From Synaphobranchus kaupii (taxonomy: Eukaryota; Chordata; Actinopteri; Anguilliformes; Synaphobranchidae): a stretch of DNA of 64,000 nucleotides. The first letter of the stretch is position 1; every line of letters starts with the position of its first letter. The notes beneath the pieces are model-generated. The model had not been told where the DNA came from, searched no databases, and saw only the letters and a program-made list of their open reading frames with translations. Position numbers and translations under genes: made by a program. Below, piece by piece: positions 10,081 to 21,392 of this stretch. Location: positions 11,659,880 to 11,723,879 of the forward strand of contig CM056389.1 of assembly GCA_029718625.1 (NCBI GenBank). The letters run 5' to 3'.

Positions 10081-11956
10081 CTCGCTGTCAAATCTCCCTC
10101 TCTCCATTTAAACACACTATCCCATGTCCATTCAGGTTTTGAAAATCTCCATTTCAGTAATAATGAAGTATTCAAACTTTTTGCTTCAACCTCCCCCCCT
10201 CCGCCTCTTTGCAGTGTGATTTTTAGAAGTAGTTTGATCTGCAGAATATGCATGAAGGGCTCAAAATCACAGAATGTGATGTCATTCATGGCGTGCAGTA
10301 CATTTGTCCAGTCTCTGCTGACCCCTGTTATTTCATCTTATAGCCGCACTGTCACTTAAGCGCAGAGGATGAAAGCTGATACCACAACAAACGGTCGAAG
10401 TTCCTCGACAACGCGTAACGCGTCGAGCAATTGAAGCCTTTCTTCCGTTTGTTCCTTGTCCTTTCTTCCCGTCTCTGCTTTCTCCCTTTCTTTCTTTGTC
10501 AGTTTCATCCGTGTCATTTCCCCCCCTTTTTTCCCCTCCGTTCATTGCCTCTGTAATCCCCCCTTTGTGGCCGTAATCACGTTTGTATTCCTCATATAAT
10601 TGGATGAAATGCTCCTGTCTTGGGAGGAAGACGCATCAATTGTTGCCCTCAAACCTTGTTTACATCAGTCGGGAGTTTATAAAATGACTTCCTGTCAACA
10701 AAGAATGGGAGGTGGAATTGATAAATAAGCTCTAGGTCTGGAAACCTTCTGTACAATGGACACAAAAGTGTGGGCCCAGACTTGCTTTTTTTTGTATCTT
10801 GCCATCCTGCTATTGAATCTTGGTTGGTACTTGTATGGCGTTGAGACATCAGTTTGAACAGGGTATATTCAAATAGACTCTTGTTACGCTTCTTATGGGT
10901 GGTCAACTGGCCATCCAGTTATTACATGTGCAGGCAATGTGTAAATCTACTGTTCATTTATAAGGCAGCTGGCCGTGTGCTACAAAAAGAAAATAAATAC
11001 AAATATATTATGTATTACATTTATCATTTAGCATGTACATCTAAACTGGTTTTTTATTTTTTCTAGAGGAAGTTAATAACTATTTCCTAATTGAACCTGA
11101 GCATATTATAGGCTATTCTAAGTGCTCACCATGTCTGAGGTCATTACTTAAGGGCAATTAATGGATGATTGGTTTGTAGCCTATAACCAAACTCCATTTC
11201 TATCTCTGCTTTAAGTACTATGGGCCTGACCAGGTTCATAGTGACACATTCATTTGAGTCCATCCAACTTCCAGCAATGTGACTTGCTAAAAAAAATATA
11301 TAAAACAAAATAATTAAAACAAAACAAATGATCTGTTACTTCCTCTAACAACTCAAGGTCTAGCAGGAGGTAGAAGGTACGTCTCTAACTGGAGATGGTG
11401 ACTGAGGACTCAACCATTGACCTGCAACACAATCTCGGCTAAAACACTGTGGACCCAAGCAAGGTAAGCCACATATCTCATTTACCTTAACGTCCCCTTC
11501 AAAATCAGTCATGTATTGGTGGGACAACATGCAGATGAGATGTTCTTTACAACTCGGGAGAACAAGAAATCGTAGAGTAAACGTATTAAAGAATGTTGCA
11601 ATGCTATTTTGCACACTGCCTGAACTTGACTGCGCGCACGTTGCTCATTGCCCCACCAAACACACAGCGAGGGAACAATCTCAGTACACTGAAATCAAGT
11701 GGCTGTTCTTCAGGAGGAATGATGCGCCAAATGCATCTGCTTCCCGGCGCAGGAAGCATGTAAATCGCAGGCAATGTGAACGCGCACGCAGTATCTACTC
11801 ATGACAGCCTCTGCTTTAGAATCGAGGTGATGAAGCCTAAGCCGACAGTGTAAACAGCGACCATGTGATTTTATACAGCGTTTCCATTGCTTTGAAAGCT
11901 GCTCTAGGCCTGCTCTCAGTTCTCTGTGCAGCAGTGCAGGATTTAAAAACAGACAT
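10081..11956. other. Noncoding DNA, no gene recognised
   Basis: Mixed AT- and CT-rich sequence without exon-like frames or a recognised transposon. Poly-C and poly-T runs occur near 10190 and 10520. The open frames of 70-100 codons here show no domain, repeat pattern or paired splice sites that I can support. Confidence 0.45.
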
Positions 11957-12043
11957 GACACACACACTCGCGGACACACACACACACATGGACAAACACA
12001 ACCCCCTCCCAGCACACACACACACACACACACACACACTCCA

Positions 12044-12136
<93 letters not shown>
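11957..12136. repeat. (CA)n microsatellite
   Basis: Interrupted CA repeat from 11957 becomes a nearly pure tract from about 12045 to 12136. It generates Cys/Val or His/Thr frames on both strands that are not genes. Confidence 0.97.
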
Positions 12137-12138
<2 letters not shown>

Positions 12139-12340
12139 GAACACATGTTGACCCCCTCCATCATAAAAGCTCTCACGAATGCCATGGTGGATGACTTGCT
12201 TATGGTTGGGTCTATGTTTTAGAGCTCTTTTGTGTAGTGCAGTAGATGATGTGCACAATAATCAAAGTGATCTAAGGGTACAAGACTTTGGTGTCGGTTG
12301 AGTGAAAAAGCCACAGAAAGAAAACCACGTGTGGCCTTAA

Positions 12341-12961
12341 AGGGATAGTTCGGAATTTTGGACATAATGTCTCAATTACGACTTACCCATGATGTAGTTG
12401 ATTGATGGAAACAATTTTCAGATAATTCCATGCTGTCCCTTCTTTTGGAAATACACACGTTGCTAATGCTAGCGCAACTCTGTGGCAACCGGTAGCATCC
12501 ACTACTAAACACACTTAAACACTCCACAGTGCCCCCAAAGCAAATAAAATACGACGACAGTCTATTGGGGTTATTTTGAATGTTTATACCATCATTTTTG
12601 AAGTCAAACAAATATTATCTGTGGAAGTACGGCGGCGGAGCGAATGTGGCCATTGCAACTTGTTACTCTTCTTTGTTGTTGTAGCCGACCAGTGCCGGCA
12701 CTACATTCATAGGTAACATAAAGTATTGCTCCCCCGATAGACTGTCGTCGTATTGTATTTGCTTTGGGTGCACTGTGGAGTGTTTAAGTGCGTTTGTTAG
12801 TGGATGCTACCAGTTGCCATAGAGTTGGGCTAGCATTAGCAATGTGTGTATGTCCAAAAGAAGGGACAGCATGGAATTAGCTGAAAATGGTTTCCATCAA
12901 TCAACTACATCATGGGTAAGTCGTAATTGAGACATTAAGTCCAAAATTCCAAACTATCCCT
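12341..12961. mobile_element. TTAA-flanked MITE (piggyBac-like)
   Basis: A 621-bp element with inverted arms of about 220-235 bp. The left arm begins AGGGATAGTTCGGAATTTTG and the right arm ends CAAAATTCCAAACTATCCCT after inversion mismatches. Both ends abut TTAA (12337-12340 and 12962-12965). That is the expected target duplication of piggyBac-type elements. Arm anchors include ATGATGTAGTTGATTGATGG with CCATCAATCAACTACATCAT, and ACGACGACAGTCTATTGGGG with the sequence near 12733-12753. The unpaired centre (about 12576-12730) encodes nothing recognisable. It is non-autonomous. Superfamily assignment rests on TTAA only. Confidence 0.8.
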
Positions 12962-12965
12962 TTAA

Positions 12966-13950
12966 GTAACATTTTTGCTTTTTGACGCACACACCTCAAA
13001 GAGAAACGTTGTTTCTTTGCATATTTCTGTGTCACTTTGTTAACATGAGCCAAACAATACTTTCCAAAGAGAAGGTCAGGCCAATGCTGTTGTCAGGCAT
13101 AGCACGTCAACTGTCTCAAGCTAATTTGATAAATCGTCCTTTTTTTCCTTTCAAATTCCTTTCATTTTCTCGTTCGCATGTGCGGTTTGATATTCAAATG
13201 ATAGAATTACACAGCTAGATTACCCCAAGCCATTAATATGAGTAATTAATATACTGATAAGGCTCACAAGTGAAGCATAAAGATGCTCTGAATTCAGGCA
13301 GATAGGTGTTTATTCATGGAATTAAAGATTGACTACTAATTAGTGCGTTGGAAAAACTGCATTAAAATGATCAGGCATATAAATGTATAGTTTGTTAAAA
13401 TAATGTTCTCCTTTGAAAATTATCTTTAGCCAGGGCATTTTTAATAATGTTGCATCTTTTGATATAGATTTATTTTAATGAATAGCGTAAAAAGATCCAC
13501 TAGAAATCTTTTAAATAATGTATCTATTGCACTGTGTACATGAACTAGACGGCATAAAAATCCACCTTTACAACCGACTGGCCTTGTAATAATGATTGAA
13601 CTTTATGCCTTTTAAGAACGTTATCGGTACATTTAATTTAATAGATTTTTTTGCATTGATTGAGGAGAAGCCCCCAGATGTTTGAAGCTACGCAAGAAAA
13701 CCTTTCAATTTGGCCTCATAGTGACGGGACCAGGGGTGACGTCCTGTGTGTGTTGTTGAGCTAGCAGATGTCCATGGACTCTGTCCAAAAGCAATACCCT
13801 TGGAAGCTTCTGTTAATAGTCCTGTGTCTAGGTGCATCTGAACAAAGCCAGTCGGTCACAATCAAACATTTAAACAGGGTTTTCTAAATACCTAAATTGA
13901 TCATTTTTAGTCCTCGGTTTATGGTACTGCTGGAGTTTCTAGTGGTATTT
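12966..13950. other. AT-rich noncoding DNA
   Basis: No gene is seen. The stretch near 13230-13680 is AT-rich with several TAATTA-type words and could be conserved regulatory sequence, but nothing in the window alone proves that. Confidence 0.35.
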
Positions 13951-14170
13951 CTCTCTTACACACACACACATACACACATGCTCACATGCACATACATGCT
14001 CTCTCTCTCTCTCTCTCTCTGTCTCTCTGTCTCACACACACATGCACACACATGCACATACATGCTCTCTCTCAGACAGACACACATGCTCTATCACACA
14101 TGGACACACATAAATACATGTTCACATGCACACACATGCTCTCTCTCTCTCTCTCTCTCTCACTGACTCA

Positions 14171-14210
<40 letters not shown>

Positions 14211-14213
14211 ATG
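13951..14213. repeat. Composite CA/CT/ACATGC repeat
   Basis: CA tracts, CT tracts and a recurring CACACATGCACATACATGCT phrase alternate. They end in a pure CA tract at about 14172-14208. Frames through it are low complexity. Confidence 0.9.
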
Positions 14214-14369
14214 CAGTCTCGGCAGCAAGTACAGTGAGGTACGAAGGTCCGGGGCGCATGAAGGGTGTGCTGGTAACAGATGCTAGTGAAGGGTAGGGCA
14301 CAGATAAACCCAACCCCAAATGTATCCTGAGAGATCTGGGCCGCACAGTGCAACAGCTTGAGAAGACTG

Positions 14370-14479
14370 ATATCAGAGAGAGAGAGAGAGAGGGGGGAGG
14401 GACACTATTGTTGTTTATATAGGCTTTTCCTCAAATTCACCTAAATAAGTATACACCACTTCCACATAATGTGTGCGTG

Positions 14480-14516
<37 letters not shown>
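14370..14516. repeat. Two (GA)n tracts
   Basis: GA tracts at about 14373-14392 and 14480-14515 flank ordinary AT-rich sequence. Confidence 0.9.
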
Positions 14517-14814
14517 ATAAGATAGTGTGAGTTTACAATGTGCTTTATGTGGACATAAACTTGTACCTTCTCCCCGAGTTGATTACCAGATCATTTGATA
14601 AGTCAAGTCCAGTTTTCCAGTAGTTATCGCTCAAATTTAGATGTGATCTTATTTCAATGCCACCTGGCTACAGTATGACACAAAATCTATTATAAGCACT
14701 CTACATGTTGGAATAATAAATAATAGATATGCCATGCACACACGCACCCACATGAACATGCATGCGTCATTGCACATGCATGCTTACACGTGAGTGCATT
14801 ATGCGTGTGTTTTT

Positions 14815-14953
14815 TGTGTTTATATGTGTGCGGCTGTATATGTATGGACGTGTGTGTGCCTGTGTGTGTGCCTGCATGTGTGTATACCTGTGTGGATGTG
14901 CGTGTGTGTGTGCCTGCATGTGTGTATATCTGTGTGGCTGTATGTGTTTGTGC

Positions 14954-15041
<88 letters not shown>

Positions 15042-15085
15042 ACGTGTGTGTGTTTGCCTGCCTTTCTGTCTGTGTGTGGGCCTGT
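14815..15085. repeat. GT-rich minisatellite and (GT)n tract
   Basis: Imperfect units of the form TGTGTGCCTGCATGTGTGTA recur at 14840-14955. A pure GT tract of about 80 bp (about 14958-15039) and a degenerate tail follow. Cys/Val and His/Thr frames on the two strands are artefacts. Confidence 0.95.
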
Positions 15086-16161
15086 GTCCTTTCTGACTGT
15101 GGGCAGGGCAGGCAGCCATGATGTATGGCTGTATAGCAACAGAATGCTAAGACCAGTGAAACACAGCAAACACATTTAGAAACATTAGCAGCCAGCCATC
15201 CAAACTCAGGCCCTGGGGGCGTGTCCCTTTGCTCCTCTGCAGGAGAACAACCTATTGGTCCAAGGCCACAGTGCCACCCCCACAGTGGGATGGGGGGGAT
15301 TTTAAGCATGGCTTGTAGATGATTTAAAACACATTTTATTTAAAATGTAATTATTATATTAAAGTAAAATTACGCCCTTACGAAGGCTACATTGCCAAAA
15401 ATGCATTGGCAGATGTGAATTTTTCATTTTATTCTATTGAATATGCCAACTTAATAAACAGTTTTATATAATATTATTTTTCCTCCCTTCCTCAGGCAAG
15501 TGAGCCTTGAACTTTGGGGAAGTAAGCCCAATTTTTCTTATTAATTTTTAAAGCACCAGCTGCAGTTTCTCCTCTTTTCTCACTTACTTTCCATTTCTAA
15601 TAATTACATTATTGTTGAGATCAGGGTTGTGCATCCCCGGGCCCTGTAGTGCCCTAACAGTTGATTACGTGAGGTAATGCACCTGTCCTTGTTTATCGGG
15701 TGTAAAATGGCTGCTGCTTTTTAAGGTGAAAGCAAAAATCGACAGACCCTGCCTGGACCCAGGTTGCAAATGCTTGGTCAAGATAAACAACAAAAAAAGC
15801 ACAGAAAAAAAACTTCAAGTCTACTGTGCGCCTTTATTTATGGAGAGATGTAATTGAGAGAGGGCCGTGAGAGAAGGCTGCACCTCCCGACAGTGTACTT
15901 TGGGTCCTGGTACACTCCATTTACACCCCCCAGGAAGTCTAATGGGCTCAGTTGGTCGGCGGGAACCTAAAAAAAACCGCAATGGTCCTCATAAGTGGTT
16001 ATCACAGCATTACCTTCAGGGGAAATGAATGGGCCTCACAGCGGGGGCACGTTTCCTTCCTTTTTCTTTCATTAGAAATTCAGCTTTGTGGAGGCTGTAA
16101 TAAGCATCCTTTTTTCTTATAAAATACCACAATCATTTCTCTAATTTCGTGTCGAGAGCGT
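15086..16161. other. Noncoding DNA, candidate regulatory block
   Basis: No gene is recognised. The segment 15480-16140 has low simple-repeat content and AT-rich motif clusters such as TTATTAATTTTTAAAGCACC and CTAATAATTACATTATTG. It also has a CAGCTG E-box and no transposon signature. This texture is typical of conserved noncoding elements near developmental genes. No comparison was possible, so this is a guess about texture. Confidence 0.3.
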
Positions 16162-16718
16162 TACAGTTTTTTTTACAATTGCTTTGACTCATTTTGCACA
16201 GCAGAATTTAATTGTACAAAACTCAAAATGCAAAGTGCCAAACTGACTTTCAAAATGCATACACTAAGACACTACATCCTATGCTGACATACAAAGTGTA
16301 AAACTGTTAACGCAAAGTGCTAAACTGACTTGCAGAATTCATACTCTAAGACACTACATCCTATGCTGACATACAAAGTGTAAAACTGTTAACGCAAAGT
16401 GCTAAACTGACTTGCAGAATTCATACTCTAAGACACTACATCCTATGCTGACATACAAAGTGCAAAACTGTTAATACAAAGTGCCAAACTCTAAATCTTA
16501 TGCTCCATTCTCAGAATACAGCCACCTAATATTACAACAATGGTCAAATGCTTATTACTACAAATGCAGATGACTAAATCAATTCAACATGTGTTTGTAG
16601 TCATGTCTCAGTACGTCCAACTACCTTGCCCAGGTGAGTAGCATTGCAACACAATTGATAATCTCTTCACCACTACATAAAAGGCTGCTTAGAAACCTGA
16701 ATGCCAGTTTCTGACAAC

Positions 16719-17360
16719 ATGGAGCAGGTCAGTGAGGTTGAGGTTGGTAATAAAGGACAGGGTCGTGAACGGGGTCGTGATCGTGGTCATGGTCATGGTC
16801 GTGGACCATGTACAGTAAATATACAGTATATAGGTAATACGTACTGTACATGCCTAGTTTGCTTAGACCCGGCCCTGAGACCATTGGGCAGGCCAACACA
16901 CATCCATCCCTGATTGGTCAGCCTGACCCTCTGCTGGGGGCATACAACTCTGTGCGCCTCATACATTTTTTGGATGGGCTGTACAACCGTCTCGTACAGC
17001 CAAATGCTCAGATGGTGTTCATCATTGTCTGGGGCAATGTAAACTTCCATCGTGCATTGGCTGTGCAAGGCTGGTTTACAGCCCATCTAGAGTTCCAATT
17101 CCTTCCACCTTACTCCCCCTTTCTGAACCCCATCAAGGAGTTTTTCTTGGCCTGGAGGTGGAAGGTATACGATAGGTGTCCATTTGAGCAGGAAACGCTC
17201 CTTCAGGCCATGGATGAGGCATGCGATAGCATTACAGCCCAGCAGGTCAGGGGTGGATAAGGCACTCTAAAAGATTTTACCAGCGCTGTCTTGCCAACGA
17301 AGACATCAGATGCGACGTCGACAAACTTCTGTGGCCAAATGCAGCGGAGAGGCAAAATGC
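16719..17360 (+). pseudogene. Degenerate transposase of the outer transposon
   Basis: The frame from 16719 starts MEQVSEVEVGNKGQG and runs into an Arg/Gly/His-rich tract. That resembles the Arg/Gly-rich N-terminus of the inner transposase. Homology then jumps to the C-terminal catalytic half in the frame of 16850-17260, so the helix-turn-helix region and first catalytic block are missing. The second catalytic block reads IIVWGNVNFHRA against VIVWDNVSFHRA in the inner copy, so Asp is Gly. The third reads PPYSPFLNPIKEFF against NPMEEFF, so Glu is Lys. A frame change follows, and the C-terminus (RCDVDKLLWPNAAERQNA in another frame) ends at the inner insertion. It is a clear pseudogene. Confidence 0.85.
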
Positions 17361-17747
17361 TACTTACAGTTTTTCTCAGTTGCTAAAACACTAAACCCCA
17401 TTCTCTGAACCAAATTCTCAGTGGCCTAAACTCATTTGTCGAATCAAACACTCTTTCGGCCAAACCTTAAACACTGTTCAGGTACTTAGACACAATTTGC
17501 AAAACTCATCCGCTCTTTTTTGCCAAACCTTAAACACATTCTCAGTCACTAAACACATTTCACACTGTGATACACTTGTGTTGCAAAATTGTAAACACTG
17601 GCAGCAGAATGTGAACACAACTCCAACACAGCTGTCATCTGTTACACACAACAACTCAAAATTGAACACACATGTTTCTAATGATGTGATCAGACCAATT
17701 GGGCAGGATAAAAGTCAGTTCAGAGTGCACATGTGCATCCATCTACA

Positions 17748-19292
17748 ATGGAAACATACAGAGAGGCAGAGGAGGAAGAGTTTGTGTGAGAGGTGGTGGA
17801 CGAGGAGGAAGGGGACGAGGAAGAGGCCGAGGAAGACCAAGAACAGTCATTACTGATGAAATCCGGGCAACTATTGTACACCATGTTGTTGTTCATGGGA
17901 TGACAATGAGGGAAGCAGGACAAAGAGTCGAACCCAATTTGAGAAGATTCTCTGTGGCCAGCATCATCAGGACATTCAGAGAAGAGAACAAGTAATTGTT
18001 TCTTGCTGTACAACATTTGACATACAGTATACTATACTGTAAGTACTGTAATGTTCATTACAATACTATTTGTACTGGCTGTATACGTTTGTAAGTGCAT
18101 ATTCCCATTTGTAGAATTGAAAGACGACCAAATGGGGGTGGAAGGACTGCTCTTTTCTCCCAACAACAAGAAGCACTCATTGTTGACATGGTCCTTCAAA
18201 GTAATGCCATCCGACTCCGTGAAATCCAGCAGAGAGTGATTGAAGACAATGTCAACTTTGATGGAATCAACAGTGTGTCTCTGTTAACTATTGACCGTGT
18301 CCTCACACGCAACAGACTTAGCATGAAACAAGTGTACAGAGTACCTTTTGATCGCAACTCTGCAAGAGCCAAAGATCTAAGATATCAGCATGTGCAAGTA
18401 AGTGTAACCTACACACACTTTCAGCACTGATGCTTCCAGTACAATTATATGCTCATAGGCCTACTGTTACTGTAGGCTAGTAGTTGCAGTTGCTACGTTT
18501 ACAGTACTGTAAACTATATTGTAATGTACGTAAATCTGGAGTGCATATACTGTAAATGCACTATTGCAGAAGTCTGTCTTTCTGTATCACTTACTGTACT
18601 AAACTACTTTTTATCTATTTTCATAGAGAGTGTTTGAACTGGATTCCATTGAATGGCCCCATGAATACATTTTCATAGATGAAGCAGGATTCAATCTGGC
18701 GAAAAGGAGGCAGAGAGGCAGGAACATAATTGGTCAACGTGCCATTGTGGAAGTCCCTGGCCAGCGTGGTGGCAATGTCACCCTTTGTGCAGCCATAAGT
18801 AACTGGGGGGTTCTCCACCGTCATGCAAACCTGGGGCCATATAACACTGAACATCTCCTTACATTTCTGGGTGGTCTACAGGATATTATGGCTGCGCGTG
18901 AGCAGCTGCATCAGCAAGCAGTTCATCCTGTATATGTCATAGTTTGGGACAATGTGAGCTTTCACCGTGCTGTCCTGATACGTGAGTGGTTCACCAACAA
19001 CCAGCGCTTCATAATGGTTTTCCTTCCACCTTACAGCCCTTTCCTGAATCCAATGGAGGAGTTTTTCTCTGCGTGGCAGTGGAAGGTCTATGACCGACAG
19101 CCCTACACCAGGGCAACTTTATTGGAGGCAATGGAACAGGCCTGTGATGATATAACTGTGGAGTCTTGTCAAGGCTGGGTTCGGCACACCAGAGGGTTTT
19201 TCCCCCGTTTCCTGGCAAGGGAAAATATTGCCTGTGACGTGGATGAAGTCCTCTGGCCGGACCCCGCACAAAGACATGATGTTGGAGAATGA
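17748..19292 (+). CDS. Three-exon DD35E transposase (IS630/Tc1-mariner superfamily)
   Basis: Exon 1 runs to 17991. It encodes an Arg/Gly-rich tract, an AT-hook-like RGRGRGRPRT and a helix-turn-helix region (EIRATIVHHVVVHGMTMREA). The intron 17992-18114 (GT...AG) keeps frame. Exon 2 (18115-18397) holds a second HTH-like domain. The intron 18398-18626 starts GTAAGT. Exon 3 (18627-19292) is the DDE domain. In exon 3, numbered from the codon at 18630, the catalytic residues are Asp17 (FIDEAGF), Asp107 (VWDNVSFH) and Glu143 (NPMEEFF), with 35 residues between the last two. All three are present. The start is unsure. The ATG at 17748 is out of frame with the Arg/Gly tract, so either a one-base frameshift broke the N-terminus or another start is used. 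Introns are inferred from splice consensus and homology. Confidence 0.82.
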
Positions 19293-19413
19293 ATCTTAGT
19301 GACTTCGATTGTGCAGTAATGTGCTTTTCATTTAGTTTTTTTATTTTTTGTTATGAAAGTGCTGAATGTAGATATCACTTTGACTACGATAAGTTTTTGC
19401 TAAATGCATTTAC

Positions 19414-19419
19414 AATAAA
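19414..19419 (+). terminator. Polyadenylation signal of the inner transposase
   Basis: AATAAA lies about 120 bases after the transposase stop codon and before the right terminal repeat. This is the expected place for the transcript 3' end. Confidence 0.55.
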
Positions 19420-20518
19420 CATTTTCTGTTAACTACATGCCCTGGATGCTGTGTCCTAAATTATTTTATGTAGTGTCTAACGAATGCTCTGTGGTGAATA
19501 TATTTTTACTTGCTGTGTGTATGATCTGAACACATTGTTTGGTTTTGAACACAGGATAAGTGGTTTTGAGGTGATAGTTTGATTTTGATAGAAAAGTCTG
19601 GGGTTTTGTGAATGTAGTTTGAATTTTTGGATTTACATTTAAGGTTTTGAGAAAATGGGTGGAGGTTTCAAGAAATGTGTTTTAGCAACTGAGAAAAACT
19701 GTAAGCACCGAGAAGCAGTTTTTTTTTTTACTTTACAGTAAAGTTTGTTGTTACTGTAACTGTTTTTGCTTTTACTGTTGTTTTTGTTTTTACTGTACAA
19801 TACAGTTGAGTTTACAGTACTGCATTACTGATTTTTCTTTAATGATTAAACTTCATATAATCTAATCTAATATTTTGTTTGAAGTTTTGTGCTTGTGTTT
19901 TTATGAAAGACAGTCTATCACAGGGGATGCTTGCTGTACATAATTTCAAGTACTTATGAGGAAATTGCCATTGCGGTTGGTAACAAGTCTTTTTTGGTAA
20001 CAAGTATTTTGTGTTTGACCGCATTATTTGATATTGGCCGTTGTATTTGAAAATGCACCAATAATTAAACTTCAGCAATGAACATATCCACTGTTCTGAC
20101 ACCATGATAAACTTTAGCATGACATACAATCTAATTTGGTTCAGTTGTTTCTATTGTGCATGCTATATATGATTTTGAGCCCAAGATTAGGAGTATAGCA
20201 TTTTGCGTTATGACCAAAGGACACTTTCAAACTCTTTTTTTATCAGAAGGATTTTGTGTTTGGCAGCATAATTTCATGATGAATGTTGGATATTGAAAAT
20301 GCAGCAATGATTTAACTTCATTGTTTGAAATATCTAATGTTCTGGTGCTGTGATAAACATTTGCATATAATATTCTCTGATTTGACACTGGTATTTTTAT
20401 TTTGCATGCTATATTACATTTTGAACCCAAAATGAGCAGTATACCATTCTGTGTTAAGAGTTTTGCACATTGAAACTCTGTTGTGCAAAATGAGTCAAAG
20501 CAATCGTAAAAAACTGTA

Positions 20519-20675
20519 GTACACGTTCCTTCCTACTGTCAGTCTCTCCAGTTTTCATACTGCAGATCAGAAATGCCTCGTATACACAGAACATGCACAA
20601 CTTGTTTCTCATGATTTACGTGCATTTTCCTCTAATGATTTACCTGTATTCCCCGTAGTGATTTACCTGCATTTC
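20519..20675. other. Short spacer after the nested transposons
   Basis: Contains imperfect recurrences of ATGATTTACGTGCATTTTCC / TGATTTACCTGTATTCCC / TGATTTACCTGCATTTCC, a decayed three-copy repeat of roughly 30 bp. Confidence 0.5.
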
Positions 20676-20882
20676 CTGTAATGTGTGTGTGTGTGTGTAT
20701 GAGACTGACTGCATGTGTGTGTGTTTGAGACGGACTGCGTGTGTGTGTGTGTGTGTGGTGTGTGTGTGAGACTGACTGTGTGTGCGTGTGTGACTGACTG
20801 TGTGTGCGTGTGTGTGTGTGAGTGAGACTGACTGCGTGTGCGTGTGTGTGTGTGTGTGAGTGAGACTGACTGCGTGTGTGTA

Positions 20883-20913
<31 letters not shown>

Positions 20914-21162
20914 GAGTTAGACTGACTACATGTGTGTCCGTGTGTGTCCGTGTGTGTGTGTGAGACTGACTGTGTGTGTGTGTGTGTGTGTGTGTTTGAG
21001 ACTGACTGTGTGCGTGTATCCGTGTGTGTGTGTGTGTGTGTGTGAGACTGACTGCGTGTGCGTGTGGGAGACTGACTGTGTGTCCGTGTGTGTGTGTGTG
21101 TGTGAGTGAGACTGACTGCATGTGTGTCCGTGTGCGTGTGTGTGTGTATGTGTGAGACTGAC

Positions 21163-21198
<36 letters not shown>

Positions 21199-21308
21199 AG
21201 AGACTGACTGTGTGTGTGTGTGTGTGTGTGTGTGACTGACTGTGTGTGTGCGTGTCCGTGTGTGTGTGTGTGTGTGTGTGTGTCTGTGAGAGACTGACTG
21301 TGTGTGTG

Positions 21309-21360
<52 letters not shown>

Positions 21361-21392
21361 ACTGACTACGTGTGTGTGTGTGTGAGACTGAG
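20676..21392. repeat. GT minisatellite punctuated by GAGACTGACTG
   Basis: Variable GT tracts of 10-60 bp alternate with a conserved GAGACTGACTG (variants GACTGACTG, GAGACTGACTACATG) about 17 times. The long minus-strand His/Thr/Gln/Ser frames across it are artefacts. Confidence 0.95.

Larger units (their letters stand above)
17367..19701 (+). mobile_element. Inner IS630/Tc1-mariner-type transposon, nearly intact
   Basis: A 2335-bp element with perfect 25-bp terminal inverted repeats (17367-17391, starting CAGTTTTTCTCAGTTGCTAA; complement at 19677-19701). It is flanked by TA at 17365-17366 and 19702-19703. It sits just after the C-terminal codons of the outer transposase, so it inserted into a relative. 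It contains a three-exon transposase gene on the same strand and an AATAAA signal at 19414-19419. Perfect termini and an open catalytic exon suggest recent mobility. Confidence 0.9.
16164..20516 (+). mobile_element. Outer IS630/Tc1-mariner-type transposon, interrupted
   Basis: Terminal inverted repeats of about 40 bp are clear. The left end starts at 16164 (CAGTTTTTTTTACAATTGCT) and the right end finishes at 20516. Both include TTGCTTTGACTCATTTTGCACA or its complement. A TA dinucleotide flanks each end (16162-16163, 20517-20518), the standard Tc1/mariner target. Near the left end an 82-bp subterminal repeat occurs about three times, with ACTCTAAGACACTACATCC phrases at 16261, 16343 and 16425. 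Removing the inner transposon leaves about 2.0 kb. The transposase is degenerate. Confidence 0.85.

Noticed and set aside
9570..10359. 190- and 164-codon Ser/Leu-rich frames
   Set aside because: Generated by the CT microsatellite, open in three frames at once.
14690..15309. Long His/Thr and Cys/Val frames
   Set aside because: Generated by the GT repeat on both strands.
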